A stretch of 64,000 nucleotides of DNA. Source: Arbacia lixula (Eukaryota > Echinodermata > Echinoidea > Arbacioida > Arbaciidae). The translations under genes and the position numbers were made by a program. Numbering within the stretch: position 1 is the first letter of the stretch; each line of letters begins with the position of its first letter. The notes under the pieces are model-generated. The model made no database searches. It was not told the origin of the DNA and worked only from the letters and a program-made list of their open reading frames with translations. Below are positions 1 through 12,058 of this stretch, piece by piece. The stretch lies in the NCBI GenBank assembly GCA_963669155.1, contig CAVLGW020000005.1, forward strand, positions 1-64,000, given 5' to 3'.

Positions 1-1590
1 GAGAGAGAGAAAGCGAGAGAGAGAGAGAGATAGTATATCAAGCAGGCGTCTCGTGAAAACGTGGTCATATTAATTATCAAGATTGGACAGACCACAAAGC
101 AAATCATAGTCGTTGAATTATTTCACGAAAACTTGGATCGCGTGCATGAATACTTTTGAACAAAGAATTATACCACCTCTCTTAACCCCAATACTACCGG
201 GATATTTCAAAGCATGTTATTAAGGTGTGTGTGTGTGTGTGGGGGGGGGGGGGGTATGATGGCCATGGGCCGCCCGATTCCCTCAAACTTTTTTTTTATA
301 AGGGTCAAGAATTATGTATTCTACAAAGTTGCATAGCTAAATTTACGAAAGTCCTTTTATTTATTAAAATTCAATTATGTATGCTAATTTATGCAAAAAA
401 TCACGAGATAAAGCCTCAGGAATATCAAGTTGTGGTACAAATGTCTTTTAAAAATCCCTCATCAAGTCCTGAAAAAAAAGGATAGCTTGTGCTAATTATT
501 TCTCACCTATCTCATTGTTTTTCGTCAAGCGCATTTTGCGATTTTGGTGTAAGTGTGGGTGTATGTGGGTTTGTGTGTGTTTTAATTATTTACGCTACTT
601 GAAACACTTATACCTATTAGAAAAGTATTTACATAAAAGGGAAATCTCCTGCATGATTTTGTCCATATGGTTATGCTCAGGCATATAGAAAAATAGCGAA
701 ATTTCAGTGACATGTGTTTGGTAAACGTAATCTGATATCCGCATGGTAGGTCCGATCGTCATAAATTTAGTATGAAAAGGTGAGGATAGGATCAGAGAAA
801 ACAAATCATGAAATTTCGCTTCGAAATAGTGAGGTGTTCGGAAGTACCGACAAGAAATTGATGTGTTTACCAAACACATGTCACTGAAATTTCGCTATTT
901 TTCTATAAAAAAAGCACAACCATATGGGCAAAATAATGCAGGAGATTTCCCATTGTATGTAAATACTTTTCTTATAGGTATAAGTGTTTCAAGTAGTGTA
1001 AATAATAAAAACACACCCCAACCAACATACACCCACACTTACACCCAAATCGCAAAATACGCTCGACGAAAAACAATGAAATAGGTGAGAAATAATTACA
1101 AGCTATCCTTTTTTTTCAGGACTTGATGAGGTATTTTTGAAAGACATTTGTACCACAACTTGATATTCCTGAGGCTTTATCTAGTGATTTTTTGCATAAA
1201 TTAGCATACATTATTGAATTAAAAAAATAAAGGGACTTTTGTAAATTTAGCTATGCAACTTTGTAGAATACATAATTCTTGACCCTTACAAAAAAAAAGT
1301 TTGAGGGGATCGGGCGGCCCATGGCCATCATACCCCCCCCCCCCCTCAACCTTAACAACATGCTTTGAAATACCCCGGTAGTATTAGGGTTAAGAGAGGT
1401 GGTATCATTCTTTGTTCAAAAGTATTCATGCACGCAATCCAATTTTTCGTGAAATAATTCAACGACTAAGATTTGCCTTGTGGTCTGACCAATCTTGATA
1501 ATTAATATGACCACGTTTTCACGAGACGCCTGCTTGATATACTATCTCCCTCTCTTTCTTTCTCTTTCTTTCTCTCTCTCTCTCTTTCTC
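1..1590. repeat. Large foldback (inverted-repeat) element, arms about 725 bp
   Basis: Bases 1 to about 726 reappear as the reverse complement at about 864 to 1590 with few differences. For example, the arm starts with a GA tract followed by TAGTATATCAAGCAGGCGTC, and the other arm ends GACGCCTGCTTGATATACTA followed by a CT tract. The central spacer is about 137 bp. Both arms contain a poly-G/poly-C run (241-254 and 1336-1347) and a TGTG/CACA stretch. ORFs inside are mirror images of each other and look non-coding. The left end may continue outside the window. This is a non-autonomous foldback element or a palindromic duplication. Confidence 0.85.
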
Positions 1591-2239
1591 TGGGTGCTTT
1601 GTCGTGTGACGTAGGCCTTCATGGAGTGCCACACAGTTCTCTGTACTGAGCTCTTTGTATCAATTGCATATCATGGTAAACCAGTAAGTCAGGATGCTTA
1701 TCAACTTAATAAACCTTCCCATGCCCCAATACCCCTGGTTCTTTTTCATCAATCCAAACTCAAGTCATCTTTTCACAGTAAACGACGTACAAAATCTCAA
1801 CGTTTAGATTCTTGGCTCACATATCAGTTTCATAATATACATACATGATAATGAAACATTCTTCTCTGTGTGATATAACACGTACAACTAGGACGTGAGT
1901 CATATGTCACAAGTTAGGTAAATACTCGTTCTAGGCAAATCTGAATATGATCCGCTCTTACTGTGAACATGTCTGCACTGACTGCCCATTTGGTGGAGAC
2001 AAAATACATTTTGTTCCCCTGCATCAGTTATAAACTAATGCTCAATACCCAAAAAAAGCTGCAGTCCGCTGGTTCGATAATGATGTGCGAGTTTCGGCAT
2101 GTAAACGATTGGCGGTTATTTCTGACCAGTCAATCCTAAAGATCGCAGCTTAATCAAGGGAGATGTGTCGCTGATATTTATACATTACATGTGTGGAGCT
2201 ACCCCGATGTTCCTCTGTGGGGAAAGTCCTCCCTTCAAT

Positions 2240-2675
2240 GACCTCTCCTTAGAGATGTAGTGTTGATTAGTTGAGCTACTTCTACGCGTTCTCTTCGAAT
2301 CGTGCCAAAGCCCATCATGGTGACCTTTATTTTAGGGAAGATTTAGAGTTGATTTGTTGCGCTAGCTCAGCGGGCTCTCCCTCTCTCTCTCCCTTACCAT
2401 TTTGTCAAGTCTCGCAAAAGTCCATCCTATAATTGCATCTCTGGTAGGAGAGATTTCTTGTTCATTTGTCAAGCTTGCTGTGCGGATTAATGATCTCCCT
2501 CACTCATCCTTCGTTAAGTCGTGCCAAAGTCTATCCTACAGTCTATAGTGACCACTCCTTTAGGAAGATTTAGCCTAGTGTTCATTTGTTGAGCTCCGCG
2601 AGTTCTCGACAATCTCCTTCACCCATTCTACTTTAATCCGGCCTGCTTTGGTGCTTCCTACAGTAGCGTCCCCGC
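2240..2675. repeat. Degenerate tandem repeat, about 115-bp period, four units
   Basis: Shared phrases recur at about 2260, 2345, 2460 and 2580: TTCATTTGTTGAGCT-like, GTGCCAAAGTC(C/T)ATCCTA and TAGG(A/G)AAGATTTA. The units are strongly diverged and the last one runs into the 3' end of the hydrolase pseudogene. No ORF is supported. Confidence 0.55.
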
Positions 2676-4742
2676 CGACAATGGAAGGACATATTTCTCT
2701 AACTGGAACGTGCGGCAGCTCTGCAGTGTCAGCTTGCCCATAAAGTCGTAGATGCTCTCCTCCTACTCTCCAGATGCTTGCGCCACTGCTCGACCAACTC
2801 GTCGTATTCCTTGGCCGTGGCGATCGGGTCATCGCGAGAGAAGAGGTTCAGGGCGGGCACCTTGACCGGGCGACCGCTGAGGATCTCATTCACCTGAAGG
2901 ACAATGCAGAACAGTATGACCGTTGATAAACTCCGTTTCTTTGGACATTCTTATGGAATTCTTGCTTTCCTTCATACATTAAAGGTCCACTGACATCAAC
3001 ATATATGTTGACTTCTGCTGGTGTATAATAGTATATATATTACAAAATCACTTAGTGTGGAATGAAAATATATTTCATATATTTTTAAATATTTTCTTTT
3101 AACATTTTTCCTCAGTACTGCTAAGCCCCGCCTCCTAAAATTGTATCCAGCTCAAGATTCCAACAGTGACATCATCAAATGTAGACCTAAACTAAATAAA
3201 CAAAGTTATGCACATAGCTATTCATTGCAATGAATACCTGCAGTTGCTTATAATAGCATCAAATGTTTGATATATAATGCAAAGTTCTTGCTTCTTCCTT
3301 GGCACATTTTGCAAATTTGTGACATAGAAAAGAATTATTCTCATTTGGAAGGTTGTTAGACGGTATTGTGTAAAGACATGTGATGCTCTTATCATGCTTG
3401 TGAGCAGGTGGAGGTATTCATTGCAGTAGCTAGGTATGTGCATAAATTGTGTCTATTGTACTGCTTATTTCTACCTTTGATGATGTCACCGTGGGAATCT
3501 TGAGCTGGAGGAAATTTTTTGGAGGTGGGGCTTAACAGTACTGAGGAAAAATGTAGAAAAATTATTCAAAAATATATGAAATATCTTTTCATTACACAGT
3601 AAGTGATTTTGTAATATACATACCATTATACACCAGCAGAAGTCAACATATATTTTGATGTCAGGGGATCTTTAATGAATCATTATGAAGTATTCTCAAA
3701 GATCCAAGTTACTGCTTATTTATGCCTAATAATATTCCAATATGTTAGAAATATATGACTTATTGGAGACCGAGTCTCTGCAAGACTAGACCGGTCTACG
3801 AGGAGTCATGGTGAATTGAAATGTGTTCGATTGTTTGAATACTTTTTTAAATTCTCGTGGTTATTCTCAGTAACTTATCTGTGATGTCCCCGCAACATCT
3901 CCACCAATGAGACAAACCTTAAAGTTTACCAGGCCCTTGCAACCCCATTGGCTTACTACATATCTTCGTGTCAATGGTAATGAGAGAGTTAACCCATACA
4001 TTACCAGGCCCCGACAACCCCATTTGTTCATCCTTCAAGCTCACCTTGACGATGCTGTCCATGGTGTATTTATTGTTGGTCAGCCAAAAGTAGGTCTCTG
4101 CAATCCTCTTGATGACAAACTGGTACAGGAGTTGTTGGAGGCCTGCGAGTAGATACCCTCGTGGCTATCCCTGAAGAAAACACAATAGTCCAGGATCTGA
4201 ACAACTGTTCTCAGTTCGGGGGGAGCAGCCATGATTTCTCTTCCGATTCTGCACAACTTTAAAAATACGTACCTGAACACGGCCAAAAATAGTGGGGGGG
4301 GGGGGGCATTTAATGGAAATACACAAATTTTAACAAAAGCGAGCAAAGGATACGGAAATGGGAGGGGGCACCCCCTAAAAAACACATCGTGAACTATAAA
4401 TAGATATATAAAAACAAACAAATATATAAATTACATTAAAAATAACAACTAGAGGGGTAAAACACCGACCTCCCCCCCCCCTCAAAAAAAAAAAAAAAAT
4501 ACGCGCCTGTATACGACCGAAAATAGTGGGGCGGGGGACATATATTGTGTCACCCACCTTTGAAATGGTAGGGGGGGGGGAGCATCTCGGCGCATACGTG
4601 GCTGTTGACGGAGAAGACATGGACCAGGGCAGGTCATGTGTCGCCGTCCGTGACGTAATCCAGGATCTCCCGCGCGATCTTATTGGCGTTGGCGGGCCAG
4701 GTGATGTCGATGGGTCACGTCTTGACCACCAGCACATCGAAT
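2658..4742 (-). pseudogene. Decayed TMEM53/DUF829-like hydrolase gene, three exon remnants
   Basis: Three GC-rich, coding-like blocks lie in family order. Block 1 (4742-4581) reads FDVLVVK, then PIDITWPANANKIAREILDY and ALVHVFSVNSHVCAEM, resembling the HVFSNGG nucleophile region of TMEM53-like proteins. Block 2 (about 4190-4045) reads LYQFVIKRIAETYFWLTNNK and MDSIVK and ends at AAG|GTGAGC. Block 3 (2893-2658) follows gtccttcag and reads VNEILSGRPVKVPALNLFSR, DDPIATAKEYDELVEQWRKH, then in a shifted frame ESIYDFMGKL to a TAG at 2660-2658. Two in-frame TGA codons (4717-4715, 4636-4634), frameshifts and a poly-G interruption indicate a dead copy. A MITE sits between blocks 2 and 3. The family assignment is from motif memory and is moderate; coding ancestry is firmer. 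Confidence 0.55.
2979..3675. mobile_element. TTAA-flanked foldback MITE, family A, copy 1
   Basis: The element begins TTAAAGGTCCACTGACATC and ends GATGTCAGGGGATCTTTAA, with about 110 bp of each end pairing as inverted repeats. TTAA on both sides matches the target preference of piggyBac-type transposases (known for that superfamily; membership here is inferred). A second copy with the same interior is at 41896-42448. It encodes no transposase. Confidence 0.8.
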
Positions 4743-5017
4743 CTAGAACAATTAAGAATAATGATAGCATTGCAACATGTATTACATCAACATATGAATT
4801 AACGTAGGAAAATATAAATGAATAGTAACTGATCGGGAATAGCGACGATTGATAAAAATCGGCACAAGATGAGTATTGAAAGGATGTAAGTATAAACAAT
4901 GAAGAAAAGGGTTTACCCGTAAAAGCCTCAGTGGCTTGATACATTGTGTACACCCGTGTAAAATAACATGAAGATGAATAAAATAGTTCCACCGGGAGAT
5001 AAAGCTGTTAACTTATT

Positions 5018-5425
5018 TCATACCATGTTGCCCCATGAAAACATTTGCATGATATCAGAAGGTAGAGAGTTTGAAAAGTATCTGCGCATTAAACAGGCAA
5101 CTTGCATGGTATTTAACGGTCGAACAGGGGTAAAGAAGGTTACAAGCACTCCAAGATATGTAACCACAAAACATTGCTTAATTCTAAGGTTGTTGATGTA
5201 TAAGGGAGCATCATTATAACACGTATTTAGGTTTGGCCTATGTCTGAAAACAACAAATTGAGTTTTTACAATGTTTAGAGTTAATCTATTGCACAAAAGC
5301 CAATTATGAACATGCATTGCACATGTTAAATGAACATTCACTTTATTGATCAAAATGACAAAGCTTTCGTCAGAGGCAACTAAAGCAGTGTTGTCTGCAA
5401 AATGAACGTAGTCAAATAAACTGTG
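5018..5425 (-). mobile_element. LINE reverse transcriptase fragment
   Basis: On the minus strand the reading starts FADNTALVAS (a variant of the YADDT catalytic box, at about 5418-5390), continues NWLLCNRLTLNIVKTQFVVF and ends TYLGVLVTF. This is the standard run from RT motif C through the thumb of a non-LTR element. Upstream motifs are missing and the frame is broken, so this is a dead fragment. Confidence 0.7.
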
Positions 5426-6259
5426 CTCCTACAAGGAAAAAAAAACGAATTCATGAGGAATAAGAAAAAGCTGAAAGGAAGAGGGGTTTCCATCCAGGAG
5501 GACCTCACGACGACAATGCTGAGCTGCTCCTGACGAGTGACCATTGACGGCCGCCTCTTTGCCGCTATACCGACAATCGACGGAAAAACAACTGAAGAGG
5601 ATTTTTAATGAAGACGATCTTTCCAAACTTTAAACAACATAGCAAGCAATACCGAATGTGCAGTATCAATCAAGCTTTGTGATCATGGTGATGATGGTTG
5701 CTCTGATATACTGAGCATTAAGTACATGTATGCAGACGACGCCAAACAGCAAAGTGACAACATGTATGATTTCTTTGTCTATATGCATCTCAAAGTAAAA
5801 GGGAAATTATAGTCATGCCATGTTAATATACAATCTCTTTCAAATGTATGCATGTATTTCGATGACAATGGTCACACATACGATTCAGTCTGTAGTTTTA
5901 ACTCTATTTGTGATCTTTCTATGATTTCAACAAATGCGTTGCAACGAATCCTGATATTGTATCTTTGTCATTTGAAAGTGTATTAGTTTATTGTGTAATT
6001 CATTTGCTGTTTTTTTTTATTTGCCTTTTTTTGCTACGCAATCCTGTTCGTTTTTGTTAAAACACCTTGAAAGCACGTGCTGAGACCACATAAGTTTTCG
6101 GCGGTGGTATGCAGGGGTTCAAAGAAAGAAAGTTTGTTTCATATCCTTCCACAACACTGGTATTTTGTGTTCAACCCTTTCTGTATTTTATGTCATTTTT
6201 TTTCTTATTTTAAAGCACTCATTCCGCTGTCACTGAATAGATGTGCTTTTCTGAAGCTG

Positions 6260-7985
6260 TAAATGTTAACAGTTGTTACTTTGTCCATGAATGATACTGT
6301 AGAGACACCAATAGATAATGAAGACACTGGTTTAACCCCATCCACAAAGTGCTATTACTACTTACCGGACGAACAAAACACTATGATCAATACGCTTAAT
6401 TATGGGTTTAGTCTGTTGCACCTGAACGCACGCAACTTTAATCGTAACGTTGACTTTAATGTCATTTCAAAAGCCATTCTCGGCTATAGGTATTAGTGAA
6501 ACATGGCTACACGATACAAGATGTATTTTGTTATACAAACTAGAACGGTATGGAATACTATTATCTGTCAGATAGGAAACAATTTATTCAAATTGATTGT
6601 GAGAAATCTGAAGTTGTAATATTACAATGTGGTGTACCCAAGGGTCAATTCTTGGTCCCCTATTTTTTTATTGTTGTTTTTATCAATGACATCACAAATG
6701 CTTCTGCCGAGTTGTCCTATATATAATATATGCTGACGATACAAACATATTGTATGCGCACAAAGATTTCGATGAACTTATCAGTAATGTAAATATTAAC
6801 GAATTATACAGGCTTCAAAAAATAGTTTCACTGCAACTTATCCAAGACTTATCACATAATTTTCAGAAGACCAAAACTGTCATAGCTGATAATGAACATG
6901 ATGAATGTAATATCGAGATTGGAAATTGCAAAATAGAGCGTAAGTACAGTAACAAGTTTTGGGGAGTCATGATAGACGAACATCTCAACTGAAAAAAGTT
7001 ATCTCTTTGCGAAAGTTATCTCTTCGGTAGCCAAATCCATTGGAATAATGTATAAACTCAAAGATTTTGTCCCTGAACAGGCTCTGATAATATTGTATTA
7101 TTCCTTATTTCTTTCACATACATCTTACTGTAACACTGCATGGGCAAAGAGCAACTGGAAGAATATGAGTCAATGATCCGTCTACAAAAGAAAGTGGCAC
7201 GATTATGTAGTGGTCTTCGCTTTCTTGCTCAAACAGCTCCCCTATGTCAATGACATAACCTACTGGAAGTGAACGATATAAAATTTCTGGAGACTACAAT
7301 ATTCATGTATATATAAACTACAGCATGGACGCTTACCTCCATATTTTACATCAATGCTTAAACGAAATTCCGAATTGCACCAATTTAATACCCGAACTGG
7401 AAACGATTTTCATTTACGTATTAAACCCAAAGACCATTTTACCATATAAATCAATTAAGCACAGTGGTCTAGACGTATGGTACGCTCTGTCAACAGAGAC
7501 CAAAGTGTGCTCTTCATTATTTTCATTTAAAGATGTTCTAAAACAGACGTTGCTGCTCACATATACATGATTTTGAAATAGGTGTACGATTTCAAAGTTT
7601 GATTTCCTGTCTTCTTTTATTCGATTTATATTAATTCAGATATACTAACGCTGTTATCAGTACGACCTGTATCTAGGCTGGGAGAGAGTGAAGGGGTGGA
7701 ACAGAGGGGCGTAACCTAAGGTTATTGTAATTCATGGGTAAGATTAATTTTTCATACATATGTAAATTTACCATATCGGGCTGAAAATTTTTGTCAAGCC
7801 ATTGAGCGTTTAATTCCAGTCCATTTACCAATCTAGTAAACTGTGAAATACTGTATCGTGTACATAATGTATTGCACTTTGTAAAACTAAAATTGAAATG
7901 TATTGATTTTGTTCCCGTTATTACCCATATTGTACATTATACTATTTTGATATTGGAAACAAATTTTATCTTGAATCGTGAATCT
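6260..7985 (+). mobile_element. Degenerate LINE, internally deleted, with 3' end
   Basis: FSLLHLNARNFNRN followed by GISETWL (6410-6510) is an endonuclease start of the jockey/CR1 type. The reading then jumps to RT box QGSILGP (about 6640, reached through a frameshift), YADDTNILYAHKDFDELI (6730-6785), FWGVMIDEHLNW, and LYYSLFLSHTSYCNTAWAK (about 7090-7145). Most of the endonuclease and the first RT motifs are deleted. The 3' end at about 7790-7985, with TATTGGAAACAAATTTTATC then CTTGAATCGTGAATCTT, recurs as a solo tail at 32489-32695. Confidence 0.75.
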
Positions 7986-8475
7986 TAAAAATATTATTGA
8001 TATGTATTAGCAACAATAAAGAACCAAGAATCGAACCCTGTGGTACACGAGAAATTAGAAGTATGTGAGTTATAAACAGTGTTTTGTTTTCTGTCAGTTT
8101 GATAGCTTTAAAACCAAAGATGTGGTATGCCCCAAATCCCGTCATAACGCAATTTTGCTTAAAGTATTGTATGCGACAGGGTATCAAATGCTTTTGATAT
8201 ATCCATGAAAATAGATATTGAATGATTATTCAGATATACATAATTCATAATTTCATCGTAAAGATTGATTACAGCAAATTCGGTAGGGCAATTCGTATTA
8301 AACACCGAGAAATTGTAGATACGATTGTATATTAAAGAACTCTCCCGAGTACCTTGGAAAAAATGAAAGGATAGAAATGGGTCTATAATGGGTCTTGCTA
8401 CAATCTGAAGTGAGGCCTTTCGTGAATATGGGTACAACGTTTGGCGATTTTCATTTTGGAGGGGAATACACCAGT
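7966..8475 (-). mobile_element. LINE reverse transcriptase fragment, minus strand (3' part)
   Basis: In shifting frames on the minus strand: RPISIL(S) near 8385, CPTEFAVINLYDE (about 8295), SIFMDISKAFDTLSHTIL (RT motif A, 8220-8160), and VPQGSILGSLLLLIHINNI (motif B, about 8035). This is the fingers/palm of a jockey/CR1-like LINE. It ends where the plus-strand LINE 3' tail begins. It is probably the continuation of the fragment at 9518-9960 (see Findings). Confidence 0.7.
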
Positions 8476-8479
8476 TTGT

Positions 8480-9517
8480 ATTGACAGATTGCGTATGTAT
8501 GCACACAACTTCTTGCCTGTTATCGGTGATTTCAACTCCAGAGTAGGCCTTCTTAAAGCACCATATTCTTATCACGACCACACTACTTCACTATGAACTA
8601 CATTTCAAACACTACCTTCCAGAAAAAGTCCACAAAATTATGGACATGTGAACTACCAAGCGGACATAAAGAACTGGGTTATATTCTCATCAGAGGAAAA
8701 TTGAAAAAAAAAAAGCATCCTAAATGTAGAAGCACGTAACTCATTATGTAGCATTGGATCAGACCACAGGATAGTAACAGCAAAAATCATGCTTAGTCTT
8801 AGAGCTAACACTAATACAGTTCAGAAGATGAGGGATGACTGGAATAAGCTAAAATTAGACACAGATCTACAAGAAAGATACACTGTTGAAATCGGAACAA
8901 TATGCCCTGCTGTCCCTAGATGATGACATCTGCGATAAGACAGTAAACTATAGGCACTTAATCAGGCAAAAAAGAAGCAGCCGAGAAAATGATGCCCAAA
9001 GTCCCTTTGAAGCAACGTAGGGCACTGTGCTATGACGAAAGAGTGGAAAAAGCCAGGTAGGTATTAAATGAAGTAAACAAGATACATGTAAAGGAAAACA
9101 CCATATTGAATATGAAAGGTGTAAAGAAAAGTTGGATGAGGCATATGATAAAGCAAACGGTGAATATCTGGAGCAGAAACTAAAGGAATTTAAAGAAGCC
9201 AATACGAGCCAGAAACATCAAACGGCTTGGAAATTAATCAATGAGGTTAGTGGAAGGAAAAAGGCAAGAGCTGGTAGATTGTAAGGTAGCACAAAAGAGG
9301 AGCGGATAGGCTGCTGGTATGACCACTTTAAAACACTTTTGGGGAACCCTTCCACTGTCATAGATGAAGGATGAGGAAATCCCATAAATCCTTAGTGAGC
9401 TCCCAATCCGAACTGATGCTTTTGACATAAAAGAATATCAGGCGAAGAGGGCTACAAAAGAAGGCAAAAGTTGTGGAGAGGATGGCATCCCACCAGAAGT
9501 CATCAAAAGATTTTGAT
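8480..9517 (+). mobile_element. RTE-like LINE ORF fragment (endonuclease end to pre-RT)
   Basis: Plus-strand readings in order: VIGDFNSRVG (endonuclease motif, about 8520), SIGSDHRIVTAKI (the GSDH catalytic motif, about 8750-8790), KMRDDWNKLKLDTDLQERY, KEANTSQKHQTAWKLINEVS, WYDHFKTLLGNPSTVIDE, and GKSCGEDGIPPEVIKRF (about 9460-9515). This order and wording is typical of RTE-type LINEs, often mis-annotated as craniofacial development protein 2-like. Several frameshifts make it inactive. It stops abruptly before the RT core. Confidence 0.75.
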
Positions 9518-9960
9518 GAGTGTGTAATGTACACTGCTTTACAACATCAACAGATATGTTGTCATATCCGGGACTTTTGCAATTACGAGAACTTTTGATA
9601 ATTTAAATTACTTCTGGTTTGGGGACATGCTTAAGAGAAAAAGAAGTATTGAAAGCGTTAAAGGCATAACATCAGAGAAATGTAAATTGATTAATGTAAA
9701 GAGTTCGACAAATTGTGCCCCACGTTCACAAAGACGTCATTAAACGATTGGATAGCGGTAGGAGTTACCTTATACGTCGAAATGTTTTGGACTTGATCGA
9801 TTTTCGAATTTGTAAGAGATTTCTCCGTTATTTGGAAAATCAGAAGGTGATCGCTGGCGTCAGACAAAATAATTCCTGAAGAACCAGGATCATTAAAGGC
9901 GTTAGTAAATATATTACCACTTAAGGTTGCACCCTCTTTTGTTACACGTACGAGTTCGAA
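9518..9960 (-). mobile_element. LINE endonuclease-to-RT linker fragment, minus strand
   Basis: The minus-strand reading includes SGIILSDASDHLLIFQITEK (C-terminal endonuclease SDH motif, about 9865) and, at its end, NCKSPGYDNISVDVVKQC (the KSPGxDxI motif before the RT, about 9580). It matches the part missing upstream of the minus-strand RT fragment at 7966-8475. Confidence 0.6.
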
Positions 9961-9964
9961 AAGG

Positions 9965-11310
9965 CTTTCGTCTTGGAGCTGGTCATCGGCGATTTACAGC
10001 TCGAGGTTGTCGGAGGTGACCGTGGTGTTAAGTTCCAGAAGGAAGATGCCGTCCAGGTCTCCCACTATATTGAAGACGTCGGACGACGAGGACGACAGAC
10101 GAGTACGTAGACCCTGCGGTAGATGGAGTGATATGAAAACACTTGCGATTGGAACTGAACGGATCTCGTGGTGGCATAGCATGATATTTGACACTGCCGG
10201 GCGTCATTATCCCTGACAAATAGACTGTCACTTCCGGGTGAGATAAGGGAAAAAGTGACTATGTAGACCTTTTATATGAGATTAAAACGAAGAGCAGGTA
10301 TATAGCATAATATGGTATTTGAGCTGAAAGACCGGATATGTTTTTCGGTGTGACACAGGTGCACAGTTCATGGCAATGTCTCATCAAAAGTTGAATAACT
10401 TTGAATCCATTTATGTCAAAGTGGTACTTGCTTGATCTCAAATGCTGTTCGGCAGCACGTTTGTGCAACCCCTCCTCCCTCTCCGCAGGTGCATTTCTAC
10501 GGCTAACTGATATCAGTCGGTTTCGTTTTGGGGGCGGCCGAATAATGACCACAACGAATGTACTGCTTCCGGTTTTCATTCATGTCAATGAAAAAACAAC
10601 AGTAATCCCATTAGCAAGCCTGTCAGCGACGAGCACGGGAATATAAATTGGGTCAAATAGACAGAGGAGAGAGAGAAAGAGAGAAGGAGAGAGAGAGAGA
10701 GAGAAAGAAAGAGAGAGAAAGAGAGAGAGAGAAGGGGAAGGGAAGATGGGGAACGAGAGATAGAGAAAGATATACACAGGTGTATAAGAGAGAGAGAGAG
10801 TTCGGGAAAAGAACGAAAGGGAGATGGGACACATGGGAGACAGATAAAGAAAAGGAGAATGACAAAAGAGAGAGAAAGAGAAGTGAATGAGAGAGAGAGA
10901 GAGAGAGGGAGAGCGAGCGAGCCGTGTTTCATTCGAATGATGCCATGGAAACATAATTATACGAGTGTACTTACAATAAAGCACAGCTTGGTTGATATGT
11001 TCAGGCGATTTATATTGCGCAAGATTATATACAAGTCTGATACGAATATCGTCACAATGAAGTGTGTTAAATCACCTGTAATCACAGTTGCAGTACAAAA
11101 CTCTTGTCGGTTTTCAGTTCCAGGTTGTCGGAGATGACTGGTGTTAGAGTTCCAAGAGGGAGAAGCTGTCCAGGTCTCCCTCAACATTGAAAACGTCGGA
11201 CGACCAGGAAGACAGACGAGCACATGGACCCTGCGGTAGATGGAGTGATATGAAAACACTTGCGATTGGAATTCAACGGATCTCGTGGTGGCATAGAATA
11301 ATGATATTTG
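9965..11310. repeat. Directly duplicated, partly coding-like segment (two copies)
   Basis: 9985-10195 and 11115-11310 share long stretches, including CCTGCGGTAGATGGAGTGAT and AAAACACTTGCGATTGGAA. On the minus strand the first copy reads SDVFNIVGDLDGIFLLELNT, then VTSDNLEL and a stop, then IADDQLQDESLFELVRV. I do not recognise a family. The two copies flank a GA-rich low-complexity block (10661-10920). An unknown transposon ORF is as likely as a host exon. Confidence 0.45.
10661..10920. repeat. GA-rich low-complexity tract
   Basis: The tract is nearly pure purine on the plus strand (GAGAGA/GAAAGA). The long ORFs read from it, in several frames on both strands, are Arg/Glu or Ser/Leu repeats and have no coding value. 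Confidence 0.85.
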
Positions 11311-12058
11311 ATTTGGTGTTGCCCTTAATTCTCTTGAAAATTGCAAAATAAAAATGTGATAAGAAACACAGCTTCGAGAGACAAAATAGGGAATTAAAGA
11401 TATTGTTTTCCAAGTTGACAGCAGCTAAATGTCGGTGCTGTGCAAAGGACATCAAAGCACTGTAGTGATTGTGAAATGCTTTGAAAATTCATTAGCACGA
11501 TTTAGTATCCAAACAGATGTTTCAATAAGTTATGCTCCAGTTGTTTCTCCTTCCTAACACATCTCTCGTCATATGGTCTTTAAGCTGAGGGGTGGGGGGG
11601 AAGGGGGGGGGGGGGTAATGTCTCGTCAAAAGTAAAATTAATATGAATGCATTTATTCCAAAGCGGTACTTGCTCAAAGTACATTAAACATGTCAATTCT
11701 ATGTTAAACTTCATGTAAGATACTTTAAAATGGCTCTCAAATGATAGCTTTTAGTTGAGACAACACCAGACGAAGCCCGTCTTACATTTTCCGCGCTGTC
11801 ATTCAAAATTGTGACTTCACATACGAACAAATTAAACCTCCCTACCCATTATTTGCAATCTCATGTCGTAATATTATTAAACGTATGAATGTAAATTCCA
11901 AATTTCATTTATCGCTAGACTGCTATTATAAAAAATAATAGCGTATTTTATAGAATATTTCTGTCACTCGTTAAAACATTACATATATATTCAGCTTCAA
12001 AATATCGAATTATCTTTCCTTTGTAGCGACAATCTAACAGCCAATCAGAAAAATTCTT

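Noticed and set aside
863..1084. ORFs in the 1-1590 palindrome
   Set aside because: Mirror-image ORFs on opposite strands in both arms with no recognisable protein.
4375..4992. 205-codon minus-strand ORF
   Set aside because: It overlaps hydrolase pseudogene block 1 in a different frame. The pseudogene frame shows family motifs, this one does not.
10580..10984. Several 70-134-codon ORFs
   Set aside because: They are translations of the GA/CT tract (Ser/Leu or Arg/Glu repeats) in every frame.
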